A stretch of DNA of 64,000 bases from Tillus elongatus (taxonomy: Eukaryota > Arthropoda > Insecta > Coleoptera > Cleridae). Under the pieces are notes generated by a model. It did no database searches and had not been told where the DNA came from. It saw nothing but the letters and a program-made list of their open reading frames with translations. How positions within the stretch are numbered: the first letter of the stretch is position 1; every line of letters begins with the position of its first letter. The stretch is from contig OZ023264.1 of assembly GCA_964006375.1 (NCBI GenBank), positions 177,354,010-177,418,009 on the forward strand, read 5' to 3'. Positions 14,001 to 28,300 of the stretch are shown in pieces. Made by a program: the position numbers and the translations under genes.

Positions 14001-17000
14001 ACGGTGAATCCCAGATTGTCGCTCTAGGCATATCCAAAGCATTCGACCAGGTCTGACATGCAGCGCTGCTTAATAAACTTCCGGCCTATGGCCTACCACC
14101 AACACTCTGTACCTGGACAGCAAATTTCCTCTCCAACCGAAGCATTTCTGTTGTCGTGGATGGCCATTCCTCTAAACTGTATCCAATTAATGCAGGAGTC
14201 CCTCAAGGTTCAGCTTTAGTCCCTACTTTGTTTGTTCTCCACATCAATGACCTCTCTAGCACATCCAACCCAGTTCACAATTACGCAGACGACAGCACCC
14301 TCCACTCAAATATACAATATTCTAAGCCTGTCTCTTTAGCCCAATTAGATGAGGATCGCAGACTCATGGAGGGTTCTGTCTCTGTGGATCTCCAAAAAAT
14401 ATTAGACTTGGGAAGTCGAAATCTTGTACAATTCAACTTCATCAAATCTCAGTCTTGCTTTCTACCTCATAAGAGATACACCAGCCCTAGACCCATCACA
14501 ATGAACAACCAAGTTATTCAAAGTAATTAGTCATTTTCACTTGTTGGCATTTCTGTGGATCAAAATCTCAATTATCACCAACATGTCACATCAATTGCAA
14601 AAGCGACTGTTAAGGAATTAGGTTTCCTCTTTCAGACTCACAAATACTTTCCACCAGCTAATCTCTATACCTTATATACTTCACAAATAAGGCCAAACCT
14701 GGAATACCGCTCCCACATCTGGGGTACTGCTGCCGCTTCTACACTCGCTATCCTGGACTCCATTCAGAAGAGAGCTATATGTCTCATCGGTGACCCTACC
14801 CTCACCCAAAGGCTGCCATCCCTTGCCCACCAACGTGCCTTTCTCTCTCTCTCTTTTATAGATATCTGCACGGGCACTGCTCAGAGGAGCTTTCCTCCAT
14901 AGTTCCTCCACCTGCTACCCCCAACAGATCTACCAGGGGAACAGAGCGAATGCACCCTTTTACTGTCCAGTTCACCAGACATAAAACATCTTGTTATGCC
15001 CGCTCTTCGGTCCCAAAGACTTCCAAGTTGTGGAATTCCTTGCAGGCACATGTTTTTTCTTCTCCTCCGAATCTCCAAACCTTCAAGTCCAGAATTAACA
15101 TGTTGCGTCTTTCCTCCTTGTCGACACCCACGGTACGATAGTATTTAGGCTGTAAGCACTCGTGGTGTGTTGTTTAATATAAAAAAATTGAAGAAATCTT
15201 CCGAAAGTCTCACCATCGATACCTCTATTAGTGAATTTTCTTAATGAAAATTCACTAAAATATGATCAGAAAACTGTTGCGGCTTGTTTTAAAATCGCAA
15301 ATATTTCAAAAACTCTTGATTTTAGCATCATTCAACAAGTATTTTTGTCAAGAAAATCCAAAAAAACACTATTTTGTAATTAAACGTTTCCAATCAATGA
15401 TAACAAAAAAGTATGAGTATTTTTTAAACTTTTTTTAAAACGAGCCAGATTGGAAACGAATTATTCTTTATCAATATAAAAACCCTGTCTGTATGAATTT
15501 TCAAGACAATATGTCAAATATATTTCTAGATCAATCAAGGGAAATAGATTTTACTCAATTTTTCACTTCAACACCCTGTAGCTCTTTTAATTTAACGATC
15601 GTTTCACTAACCAAGTTAGTGTAATCAGAGGATGAACATATTCTATTTTATTCTATTCAGAATATTTTCATTTTTTTATTTTTTATTTCAACAACACACC
15701 ACGAGGGCTTACAGCCTAAATATCATCATACCGTCGGTGTCTACAAGGAGGAAAGAGGCAACTTCTTAATTCTGGACTTGAAGGTTTGGAGGTACAGAGG
15801 AGAAGGAAAAACATGTGCCGGCAACGAATTCCACAACTTGGAAGTCCTCTGGACAAAAGAGCGGAAATAACAAGATGTTCTATGTCTGGTGACCTGGACA
15901 GTAAAAGGGTGCATTCACTCTGTTCCCCTGGTAGATCTGTTGGAGGCAGCAGGTGGAGGAACTATGGTAGAAAGCTCCTCTGAGCAGTGCCATGCAGATA
16001 TCTATAAAAGAGAGAGAGGTCACCAACGGCACGTCGGTGGGCAAGGGATGGCAGCCTTTGGGTGAGGGTAGGGTCACCGATGAGACGTATAGCTCTCTTC
16101 TAAATGGAGTCCAGGATAGCAAGTGTAGAAGCGGCAGCAGCACCGCAGATGTGGGAGCAGTATTCGAGGTTTGTGAAGTATAGAGGGTATAAAGATTAGC
16201 TGGTGAAAAGTATTTGCGAGTCCGGAAGAGGAAACCTAATTTCTTAGCAGCCGCTTCTGCAATTGATGTGACATGTTGGTACCAATTGAGATTTCGATCC
16301 ACAGAAATGCCAACAAGTGAAAAGGACTCATTACTTTGAATAACTTGGTTGTTTATTGTGGTGGGTCTAGGGCTGGTGTATCTCTTATGAGAAAGAAAGC
16401 AAGACTGTGATTTGGTGAGGTTGAATTGTATATTTCTACTTCCCCAGTCTAATATTTTTTGGAAAACCACGGAGACAGAACCCTCCATGAGTCTGCGATC
16501 CTCATCTAATTGGGCTAAAGAGACAGGCTCATCCTCTGATGACGCCCAACTTGGTTAGCGAAACGATTGATAGGTCTTTTAAAATGTGTTGTGGTGATTT
16601 GGGTGTGCTTGTTAGTGCTCATCACAAGTTACAATCTTCACTTAGTCTTTTAATTTCATAGAAATTTTGTGGTGCTTCGATTGTGTAGTTTTTTCCAATC
16701 AATCTACTTCTGATTAACTATAATAATATGCTTCATAATATTAAACACAAGTAAATTTTTAGGTTCATAGATTTTTTGTTTACTCCTTAATGTTTTTTTT
16801 TGTGTTTTTTATTTTATTTTTTTGATAGAGTTAGTTGATTAAGTTAATGATTATTTGCATCCTACAATACTCCATTGCTATGCTATCTGTTGTACCCCTA
16901 AGTTTGTTTTTATATTTAACTTCTGATTGCCCTATCTTTATGTATAATTTTTTGTTAGTTAATGTGTTTTCAGAGTAAGTGTTTCAAATGTGCGCAAATA

Positions 17001-18558
17001 ATTGTTAAATAATTTAAGCAATTCTATTATTCTCAGATTGGCAGTCGTAGTAGTGTTTACTCACCGGAATCGCGAGTAAGAAAGACTGGAAGTTTTATTT
17101 ATGAAGATTTTATGCCCACTGATGGCACCGACGTCAAGGTAAGTAATATTCTTTTTTTAGATTTAATATTTGTGTTTTTGTTAATTGAAACAGTGAGTAT
17201 TGAATAGAAGGCAACATTTAATTAAAAACTGCTTAAAAGACAGCTTCAAAACACATCGCCAAATGATTAAAAATCAATACTAAACAACGGCACTGGGTGA
17301 CCTAATTAACATTTAATCAGCCATTTCAATTCTGATAGTATCATCAGTAATGAACTAAATGCCAGGTTAAGTGAACATAACCTCTAATTTGAATAACACG
17401 CCAAATTGAACACAGTGTGATCTTTGCTACACATTTCATTGCTTCCTTTCCTTATGTGCATTCACTAGTGTCACAGTTTGTAAGTTTGTGTTTTTTCCTA
17501 CATTTGCTTTTATAATTATCTACGATAACTCTTAAAATCAGGCAATACTCAGCAAGTAAGTCGCCCAACTTAATATCGTTAATAACTTAAAAGTCTGGAT
17601 GCAGCAAGTGCATTATGGTAGTGAATTTTCATAAAAATGTTCTTAATAGCAAATATGTGTTTTTTTTAAGAAAGCAGGCATCAAATTTGGTTACCAGTAT
17701 GACATATATAGTAAAAACAATGTTCCATGTTTCATCAAAATAACTTTATTGTTTGAAAACGTACAAAAATTTCCAAAAATAAACTTAAAGTGTTCCTGAA
17801 AAAAAACCGTTTCTTGGTCAACCTTATAGGTTAATAGCAAATTGAGCTTTTCAATTGTATCACCAACGACTTATGGGCCATTCTGTGATTGTGGAAATAA
17901 TTTTTAAGATGTAGCTCAAGACACCCTATAATTAATGTATACATTTTTTTCCTATCTTGTATAATAACAGATATATTGAGCTTTATTGATTTTTTACGAA
18001 AATTCGACCAAAATTATATACCATTAAACGATAAACTCTATAGCTAAGACTACTGCCAAGCATCAGAGAAAGGGTCTATTTGAAATGATCTTTCTGGAAA
18101 CATTTTTAGTAAAATGAAGGACAATGACGGTTGAAACTAAGACTTCAGGGTTTGTGAAACATTGTTCTTGAGATATTTTCTTTCCATAGCCCGTATTAGA
18201 TTCAAGTTCTTTGCCTAAATGTTGCGAATTTTGACGTTTTATATCGCGACTTTGACGTTTTGAGGAAAACCCCATTTTATTTTTCTTTAAATGCCTGTAA
18301 CTTTTTTTGTCTTTAGCTACATAGCTAAATTGGTAGGTGATTTAGCTATAGCGATATAAACCTGTGTACCAAATTTGGTTGCCCTTACTTTGTTATTTCC
18401 GGAGATATAATTTTTTTTCGAAAGAAAACACAACATTTTCCGGGAGAACCTCAGCCGATTTTCCTGGCTAACGAACTTATCCAAGCCACTTGCAAAAGAA
18501 AGGTATTCAGCAAATTTAGTCAAAATCAGCCCATTATTTTTTGAATTATCGATGTGAT

Positions 18559-18629
<71 letters not shown>

Positions 18630-19283
18630 AGAACTTATAAAAATCGAAACTGACCCCGGATATGTGTTCTAGGGGGCCTAATTAGCGCTCATTTAAAGAA
18701 ATTTTTTCAAAAGACGGGATCTCCTCATTAGTGAATTTTTTTAAAGAAAATTCACTAAAAAGTACATCTCATCAAAATTCAGATAATCACAACTTTATCT
18801 CACACTTAAAGATTGTTTTACCAACAAAACTAGCTTAATGTGAATTTAAAGTGAAAATTAGTATTTTTTTGTTTTATATGTTAAACAAAAAGCAGAATCA
18901 CCCCCAAAATAAAAACACAAAAATAATAACAGAGTTTTGCGCTAAGATACGTATTTCGACAACGAAGTGGTCTTCATCAGTAGCTGTCGCTAAACTTTTT
19001 TTTTTAGCGACCGGTATTGATGAAGACAACTTCGTTGTCGAAATATCAATCTAGCGCAAAACTCTCTGTTATTATTTTTGTGTTTTTTTGGGGTGGTTGT
19101 GCTTTTTGTTTCAGTTTCCAGCCACAATGTCCGACCTCAGTTTTTTAGCGAATTTTCATTTTAAAAAAATCGCAAATAGGTCACGATGAAAAGCTTTTGA
19201 AAAAATTTCTTCAGATGAACGCGAATTTGGGTCCCTAGAACCCAAAACCAAGGTCCGTTAGGATTTTTATATGTTTATTTATA

Positions 19284-19362
<79 letters not shown>

Positions 19363-22300
19363 GTGTGTGTGTGTGTGTGTGTGTATGTACCCGTGCGATA
19401 ACTCAAAAATACTAAACTGATTTCAATCAAACTTGACAAAAATCTTGTTTGGGCGAAAACCGAGGTTGAGTTCGTTAATCAGCCTTTGTGCTCAAGTTTT
19501 TCTGGTGGAAAATCGGGGAAAACTTTTTTTAAATGCTGTATTTGTGTAAGTATCAGAGTTACTGGAATCAGACTTTACATGTGGCCAGAAATAGTGAAAA
19601 TAAATATATGTTGTGGATTTTAAGTAATTTGGTACACAATATTTAGTGTTTCTTTCAAATTAAAAATAATACAACAGGTATAAACTATACATCAACGGTA
19701 ACCAAACTAAATATACACCAGGCAGAAAACATGCTACCCGAACCAACAATCGTGAAATCTTGGCTGCAATTATGAAAAATTATAGACGATAATTTACTTA
19801 TTACTTATCATACTAACTAATTATTATGTTACCCTGTATATATTATTATTAGTATACATAAAAATGTAATTTTTATTTTAGAATGTCGAGTGCGCAAGTT
19901 TCCCTTTTTGTTTTGTTTTTAGGTGTACACAGTGGGTCCTGATTATGCTCATGCGGAGGCCCGGAAGTCACCAGCTTTGGATGGTAAAGTAGAAAGAGAC
20001 AGGGAGGGAAAAGAAATTCGTTATCCTGTTATATTAAGCAATGCAGAAAAACTCATATCTCGAAAAGTTTGCCTCGCATTCAAACAAGCTGTTTGTGGTT
20101 TTGATTTACTAAGGTAAATTAGAATAAACAAATTTTAACAGTAGGTATCACTAAATTACATGATAGATTGGTTGTGCAAACTACTTAGTATATGAATTTA
20201 TATCTTAATTCTACCAGGCATTGCTAACTTGACATCAGTAAATTGATGGTTTTAAATAGATCTTGAATTTTAACTTAACCAATTGCTTGTTAACAGTCTT
20301 ATGGAGTGATTTTAATTACTATGCCAAAGGAGTGCAGTATCAGCAAGTTTTGGGAAGCACAGCTGAAGTCAGAGCATGATTTTTGACATTTCTGTTTGAT
20401 CTGATGTGTGTTTATTAAAAATAATTGAATTGAATGGAAAGATTGTTTCCCTGTGCTTGTAACACCACTAAACTTCATTTTTAATCTCATTAAATTTACA
20501 CCTGTCGGACCATCTTGCGCAAGAACTCCTAATATATGAGGCCAGCAAACAAGAGGATAAGTTTCATAATGTAAGGGATACAAATAACAATGATGGTGTT
20601 TAGCTTTTCATATACCAGTTGCAAAACATTGACTGGAATTCACTTCTGGTACCGGATGCTGAAGAATCTTATGTTCGTTATGCAAAACTTTGAAAACTGC
20701 TTCTCTGTAGGGAAGAAGAGGGTTATCACTCTTAAAGAACACATTTTCCGGAGTGTAATTATCAGTAAACTTAAGAATCAGGTAGATGCTGCGTATACAA
20801 TCTTTAGAGTAAAAAGAAACGAAAACTCCAAAACTCTTTATGAAGGCTTAAAGAAACAAATAAGGCCACAGATTGACCCTTCTATTAAAAACTATAACAA
20901 AGATAAAATTACAAATGCTGATAATAAATCTAAAATCATCTGGAAGTTGATAAATTCCAATATACAAACCTTTAGGATTAACCAAGGAGCAAGTCCACTA
21001 AGGGCGGACTGTCTAAATTGCCATTTTCCAGAATTGGTGAGGATAATTTGATGTCGGTAGAAGACACGTAAAAAAAGTCTTATTCCTATATAAATCGTAT
21101 CAAACTGCCGAGCAATGGGTCAATGTTTCTCAAGGATACATCCCCACGTGAAGTTATGCAGGTGGTGTTGAGGGTGAAAAATAAGTCAGCTTGTGACATC
21201 TTTGGATTAAACATAGTACTATTAGAAAGGATAATCCATGTGATTGCAGACCCACTGAGTAAAATTATCAATATGTGCTTTGCTTAGGGTATATTTCCAA
21301 ATCTATTAAAGATTGCAAAGATAATTTATCTCCCAAAAAATGGCGACATGAACGACTGCAACAATTATAGGTCAATTTGTATTCTTCCTATAATCTCGAA
21401 ATTTTTGCAAGCACTTATTAAAGAGAGAATAGCAAGATATATTGATAGGCAGGAAATCCTAAACCATTCCCAGCATGGATTCAGAAGAAATAGGTCAACA
21501 ATTACAGCGATCACATATATAGCTGATTTTATCTTGGAATCACTTGATAACAAGGAAAATGCCAAGCAATTGTGTGTTGTCCTTGGCAAAGCATTTAATA
21601 TGCTAAACCACCAGATCCCTATCTCTAAGTTGGAATATTATGGAATTAGATGCAGAATAGGAACACTTTTACAATAATATTTAAAGAACAGAGTGCAGTT
21701 GGTTAGCTGGAAAATACCACTTCAAATTTTAAACAGGTAGACTTGGGAGTACCACAGGGTTCTATACTAGGACCAATGCTCTTTCTATTATATATTAACG
21801 ATTTGCCCGAAAACATTAGGGAAGACAGAAGTTGCATCTTCGCAGATGACAAGACAGTAATTAATAAAGCAGTTTCAGAGCTTATGAAACGCAAAGGTGA
21901 TCAATCCATCCAGCAGGTGGAAGCATAGGTTAAGGCAAACAAGTTATTGCTTAATACAGAAAAAGCATTAAGACTTCTCATAACTACCAGAGATCATCTA
22001 CAGAACTCTGGCGAAAATAATAAAGTTTTAGGGTTTCATATTGATGGTTGTTAAGGTTGGAAACCCCTCATAGACCAAATGTGTAAAAACTTATCTTCAG
22101 CCATCTACTCAATCCGTATAATAAGATACATAATAGATTAAAGCGCCGCAAGGGTTACTTACCATGCTCACTTTCAAAGCATTGCAACCTATGGAATTTT
22201 GCTGTGGGGATCCTCACCACATGCAGAGCGTGTATTTTTTCAACAGAAAAGAGCCATCAGGGCGATTGCTAATGTTCCTCAGGACCACAGTTGTAGACAA

Positions 22301-25300
22301 CTATTCCAGAGGTGTAAAATACTTGCCCTACCAGCAAGTTAAATACTTACTTGTCTTCTTTACATTTATGACCATCAGATCAGTTTTATCTCCCACGAAC
22401 AGGTTCACAGTTATAAAAGTAGAGGTAAAAGTCAGTTTGTGATTCCTCATCACAGTATAAGCCGCACGCAAAGGAGCCATGGGTATACTGGAGTTAGGTT
22501 TGTTTAATTCACTTCCAGCAGTGGTCAGGGAATTGCCTAGAAGACAGTTTGCATCTGTGATAAAAAGAGAATTAATAGAAAGACCTATATATTTAATTGA
22601 AGAATTTAATTTTTAATTAACTATTGGTTGTTTTTGCCAGCTCATTTTATATTTTGTTTTTATTTTATGTATATTGTCACCCACTCTTTGTCATGTGTAA
22701 GTCCATTATACAATTATTTTATGTGCGACGAACCATGTAAATGTTGATGGTTAAATAAATGTTATGTTATAACATCTTTCTTTTCAGAGCGAACGGTAAA
22801 TCATTTGTCTGTGATGTAAATGGCTTTAGTTTCGTTAAGAATTCCAATAAGTATTACGATGATTGTGCTAAGATATTAGGCAATATGATATTGAGGGAAC
22901 TGGCACCTACTCTTCATATTCCTTGGTCAGTTCCATTTCAACTTGACGATCCACCCATAGTTCCTACGACCTTTGGTAAAATGATGGAGTTGAGGTGTGT
23001 AGTGGCTGTTATTAGACATGGTGATAGAACTCCAAAACAGAAGATGAAAGTAGAGGTTCGACATCCTAAGTAAGTTTTAGTTTTAATTTTAAGTTTTAAC
23101 TTCAACCAAAAAGAACGTGCAGCTTTTGAATTGATTTATAAATTGTTACTTTTTAATTAAGATTGTAAGTAGAAATTAGAATTGCAGGAGTAAGAATATG
23201 AAGACCAAGCAAAAACTTAAAATTACAGACATGTGGAAATTATTATAATAATTGTTGTTAATGTTACAACGTGAATTTCTTTAGATGCAGTTGAAAAAGA
23301 AAGTCAATGTGAATAGTTATACTTACTTTTTAATTCAAGTTATACCGAACAGAGTACTCTCAAATCTTTTTGAACACCCTGTATGGTATTGCACACTAAA
23401 AGAAAATCATTAACAGTAAGTTATTTGATGTTAGTTCTTCAAATTTTACGCCTTCAGAGAAATTTGTTATAAGGATAGGATTCCTGAAATAGTACAATTA
23501 ATTTAAAACAATAACAATAACATTTTATTTTATGCAATCCTAGTTGAATAGTTATTTACAGAAATAGTCACAGAAGTAACAAATAACTAAATGTATCATG
23601 CTAAAATTAAATAAATACATTTTTACACAACCTAGATATAATTCGGCATGATTATAAAAGTTTCTCATAGCAAATAAAGTGATGTAGGTCTAAATTTCTA
23701 ACTAAAAGAGTCTTTCTGGCCACAATGAGATACTATTTTTGTTTCTTATAATTTCCATCGCTCACTGTGTAGCAACTTACTTGAAACACAAAAGGTAATT
23801 ACAAAAATGTTGGTTTGACCAACATTAACAGGAAAGCTTATTAGTTGACAAACAAAAACATAATTATTATTTTATCTTTTGTCACGAAGTGACTAATCCT
23901 GGATAGATTACCCGGCCTAATTTACCGTCATAGCCACTGCATTATGTTACACCATAAACTGCATTTATCATTCGCGAAAGGTGGAATATTTTCCAACATT
24001 TTCCGTGGAGTAATATACGAAACCCGGCACGTCCAACAGAATAAGTAGTGGGGGGGGGGGGGCAATGAGGCGGCGGCGATTTCGGAAAAGAAGTGTGGCC
24101 GGACGGAACGCCGACAGAGGGTTGTCAGTTCTAGAGTGTCACCGCGAGCAAGCTAGTACGTCCGTCGCAAAGAAGTGAAATTGTAAAGTCTGTGAGGTTT
24201 AAGAGAAGACCAGTAAGCAGAGCGAGACCGCCGATTCTCGGGGCCACCGCCGCAGCGGTTGCTTAGTGAACATCGTCACCGAAGAATACCCCAGGTAGGT
24301 GAAAGCCTGATTCTATTACCTGTGGCAGAAATGTTGAATGCTCCGTAATGACACTGGGAACCTTAGAGGGGCCGTTTCTTCCCTGTCTCCGTTGGCGGGC
24401 TGCTCGGGGAGTTAGGGGCGGCATTTCCTGGGCTGTGGTAGATTCGTATTGCAGCGACTGTGCTAGTCCGAATTGAAGCAGCCAGGCGACGTCTGGCGTC
24501 CCGAGCTGTCCGCGGACCCATTCGGAGGGGGTGTAAATCCGGGAACAGGGGTGGGCATCTTCTGCACCGAACTATATTTTAGTACGCAGCTAGCTTAACT
24601 TGATGTAGTGTCCGACACACACCCGCTATTATTCACTATCTTGCCACCACCCTGCACCCCTTAAACATTGCCGCTTTAACTTCCCCGTGCAACCCGCGCG
24701 TAGCCTTAATTTTAAAGCCAAATAACCACCTCTGCCTCTGGCCGTCCATAATTGCTAGGCTTCCTGGTAACAGGAGTCCGTTATTTACTTGTGTATATAG
24801 TTAGTTAATAGATTTTATTTTAATTTACTTGATATTTCATTTATTCTCTCCAGAATATCCACCCAAGTAAACTTTAACAATAGCTCCTTGATAAAGACCA
24901 TAACCAGAAGGCCCGGGGACTTCGTCTTGACTTAGGAGGACCCTGCCTCCACTAGAATCTATCCTGGGCTTGTGCGTCCGTCGACAGTGACTTGGGAGAG
25001 GGGGAATATCCCGAGGGAGCACGCCTACTCCCTGGAAGAATCTCCATAGGCGTTGGCGCCCGAACAGGATCCCATCATAAAGCCGTGTCCCGGGAGTCAG
25101 CCCGAAAATTCCCCATATTAGGGAAAACTAGTATTAACCCCCGGCAACCCGAAGTGGTCGTCACACTTTAAAGAAAATTACAAAATTCGTCATTTGATCT
25201 GATATGATGTACTAAATAATCTTGTAAGTTTGATTGGCATGGCGACGATATCAATTGCAAGGTGCCCCGCCATGGACAAATCTATTATTAAGATTTGTGC

Positions 25301-28300
25301 TGCAAGTGGCTCGATAATTGATTGTCTTCCCTACCGGTAATGACTTTAAAGATAATTCCGGAAACCTCTTTGATTGTCTTCCTTAACCAGAAAGGTTAAT
25401 GGTCCATGGTAAAGGCTTTAAGATACGTCTGGAAAGCCCTAATTGAAGTAAATCTCCTTAGTTGATTGTACTGTAAGGATCACTTAATATTCATTTACCC
25501 ACCGATTTAACTGAGACTTGCCCTACAATAACAGCAGTAGCTCGTATCTGCACTTTCACTGTACGTGGCAATTGCACAAATAGTTAACCGAATACCTGTC
25601 GCTTGTGTTCAACCCGTTTCTCTCTCTTCCCGCTAGATCGACACCATCCGCGCTGTACCTGACGTCTCTCTTTCGCGCAAAGCTTTCCTTATTGGTTAGA
25701 GAGAGTGAGATATTGGGTGTGATGTTTGTGCCGTTACCAAAATTGCATCATCTTAGGTGTTTGCTACGTACACATTGTCGCCGAAAAATAGGAATTGTTA
25801 ACCTTGTGTGTAATGCCACTATTGTTACATAGCTGCTACATCTTAGGATTTCTAACGTTTCCAAACTTTTCCTGTATCAACTTGATGGCATTAGGGGCAC
25901 TAGTTACTTTTACAGTAGCGAATTTTCCCACAAATATTTAATAAAGAAGTTAAATTTAGGTAGTCATTAACGTAATTAGACAACATGTTAATATACTTTT
26001 GGTATAAGCTTGGATAATTACATATCTGTAAAAGTGGAGCGTTACAAGCTTAGTGTCCAAATTTATTTAACTTTTGTTTTCAGATTCTTTGAAATTTTTG
26101 AGAAATATGATGGATACAAACAAGGACATGTAAAACTGAAAAGACCCAAACAGTTGCAAGAGATATTGGACATTGCTAGGTCTCTTCTAGCTGAAATTCA
26201 ACAACACGAAGCCGATCCGGAAATCGAAGAGAAACAGGGAAAATTAGAGCAGCTGAAGAGTGTTTTGGAAATGTACGTAGCTCTTTAAATTGTCATATAT
26301 TACTGAAGTTGTTTTCTTAGGTATGGGCATTTTTCTGGTATAAACAGAAAGGTCCAGATGAAATATCAACCAAAAGGACGGCCTCGTGGATCCAGCTCTG
26401 ACGATGGTAATACTTGAATTGCATTTATTATTTCCGTATTCAATATAAACTCTATTTTCAGTAGACAAACCAGCCGACCCGTCTCTGGTGTTGATACTTA
26501 AATGGGGTGGAGAATTGACGCCTGCAGGTCGCATACAGGCAGAAGAATTGGGTAGAATGTTCCGTTGCATGTATCCCGGCGGACAAGGTAGACATCTTGC
26601 CGGTTGGTATATCCTGCTTCTTATCTAACCTCGTTTAATTTAGGCACACACTGATTTATTTCGCCTCTGTTTTATATTGATTTGCATTGTAACGATGGTA
26701 TTCCTGTTTTAATTTGACGTCTAATTTTGTTTTTGCACTTTTTGTCAGCTCTTAGGTGTTCTTATCCCCTGTCTTAAATAATCTATGACTCTTTAATCAG
26801 AAGTAAAATTAATTTTATCGTATATTATGGTTAATGCTGTCTAAAAATGAAAAACATTTGTATTCTGATTTATTATTTGTATTCTTTATAAATATTTTAC
26901 TCGCTATTGTAAATTTTGCAATGATAAAGTAATTTGTGTTGTCTAGAAGAACCTTTTTAATGAAGTACTGTTTTTAAACAATTGTTGCAGAGCAATATTT
27001 TACTAAGACTGTTTTTTTTTTTTTTTTTTTTTGTTCCCTCAGGGCTCGTCCGCGGCCTTGCCGCCCCGATAGCACCGCAACCCTTGGTTGATTGTGCATA
27101 CCCCTAGTCTTACTCCACCCATTCCAAAATCACTGTGCCTTGAACTAGTCTGCACAGCGATTGGTAGGGTGAAGTTTTATATTGCTCTGTCTCCGGTCTA
27201 GAGTGACCGTAGATCAGTTGTCTTTTCCGGTCCAGAGCTATACACTCGCACAAGATGTGCTGGGCTGATTCCTCCCCCTCGCCGCAGAGTCTGCATGCGA
27301 GGTCCCCTTCGAACCGCCCCATTTTATGTAGGTGTTTCTTGACGGCCATGTGTCCCGTCAAGAGACCTGTTGTGTTTCTGAGCTGTCCTCTGCTAAGGTT
27401 TAGCAGCTCCACAGCTCTCTTTGAACTGGGTCCGTCAATTATTGACTTCCCATGTCTGAGCCCTGGACAGTCCGCCCAGTACACCTTGTGTTGGTTTCTG
27501 ACCCAGGACTTAATGGCTCCCCTGGCAGTGCTCTTTGACACGCCCAGAGCCGGTTCTGGTCCCATAAATGGTTCTGCTGACCCCCTCTTTGCGAGACTGT
27601 CAGCTTCTTCATTGCCTTTGACCCCCGAGTGACCCGGCACCCAGATGAGGGTCACCTCATTCTGCCCAGCCAGGTCGCTCGTCTCGTCTCGGCACTCACT
27701 CACCAGCCAGGAATTTACCCGTGGGCTACTTAGTGCCTTAAGGGCTGCCTGGCTGTCTGTGGCTATGAGGATCCGCTTGTTGGTGTAGCCCCTCCTCTTG
27801 TTCTCCCGCACACAGTGCAGGATGGCGTACATCTCGGCCTGAAACACCGTTGCATGGGCTCCGAGGGAAATACTGTGACTTACCCTCGGTCCTTCCGAGT
27901 AAACACCTGCCCCCGTCCCACGCTCCCCGCCAGATCCGTCCGTGAACCAGACGAGCGCGTCCCGTGGTATGCCCGGTGTCTCCTCCCGCCATGCCCCGCG
28001 ATCAGGGATTTCCACTGTGAAGTTGTTTTCCCTGCACATTCGCGGGCTCGCGAAGTCTGACCTCATTTCAAGCATGGGTTCCTTCACGATCTCCTGAATT
28101 TTGCAGTGGCCCCTGAAGCCTGGGTTGATCTTCAGTCTACCATTGCAGGCTAGTCTGTATAGTCCTAGCCTGGCCTCTCCCATAATAACGAAGTGTAGGG
28201 GGGGTAGATCCAGCAACACCTCCATGGCGGCTGTTGGGGTTGAAGACATGGCCCCTGTGATGCCTAGGCAAGCCATCCTTTGGATCTTGCCTAGTTTTTG

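Noticed and set aside
25054..25070. Evidence for an endogenous retrovirus genome
   Set aside because: Only a primer-binding-like motif and LTR-like borders exist; no gag, pol or env frame is present nearby.
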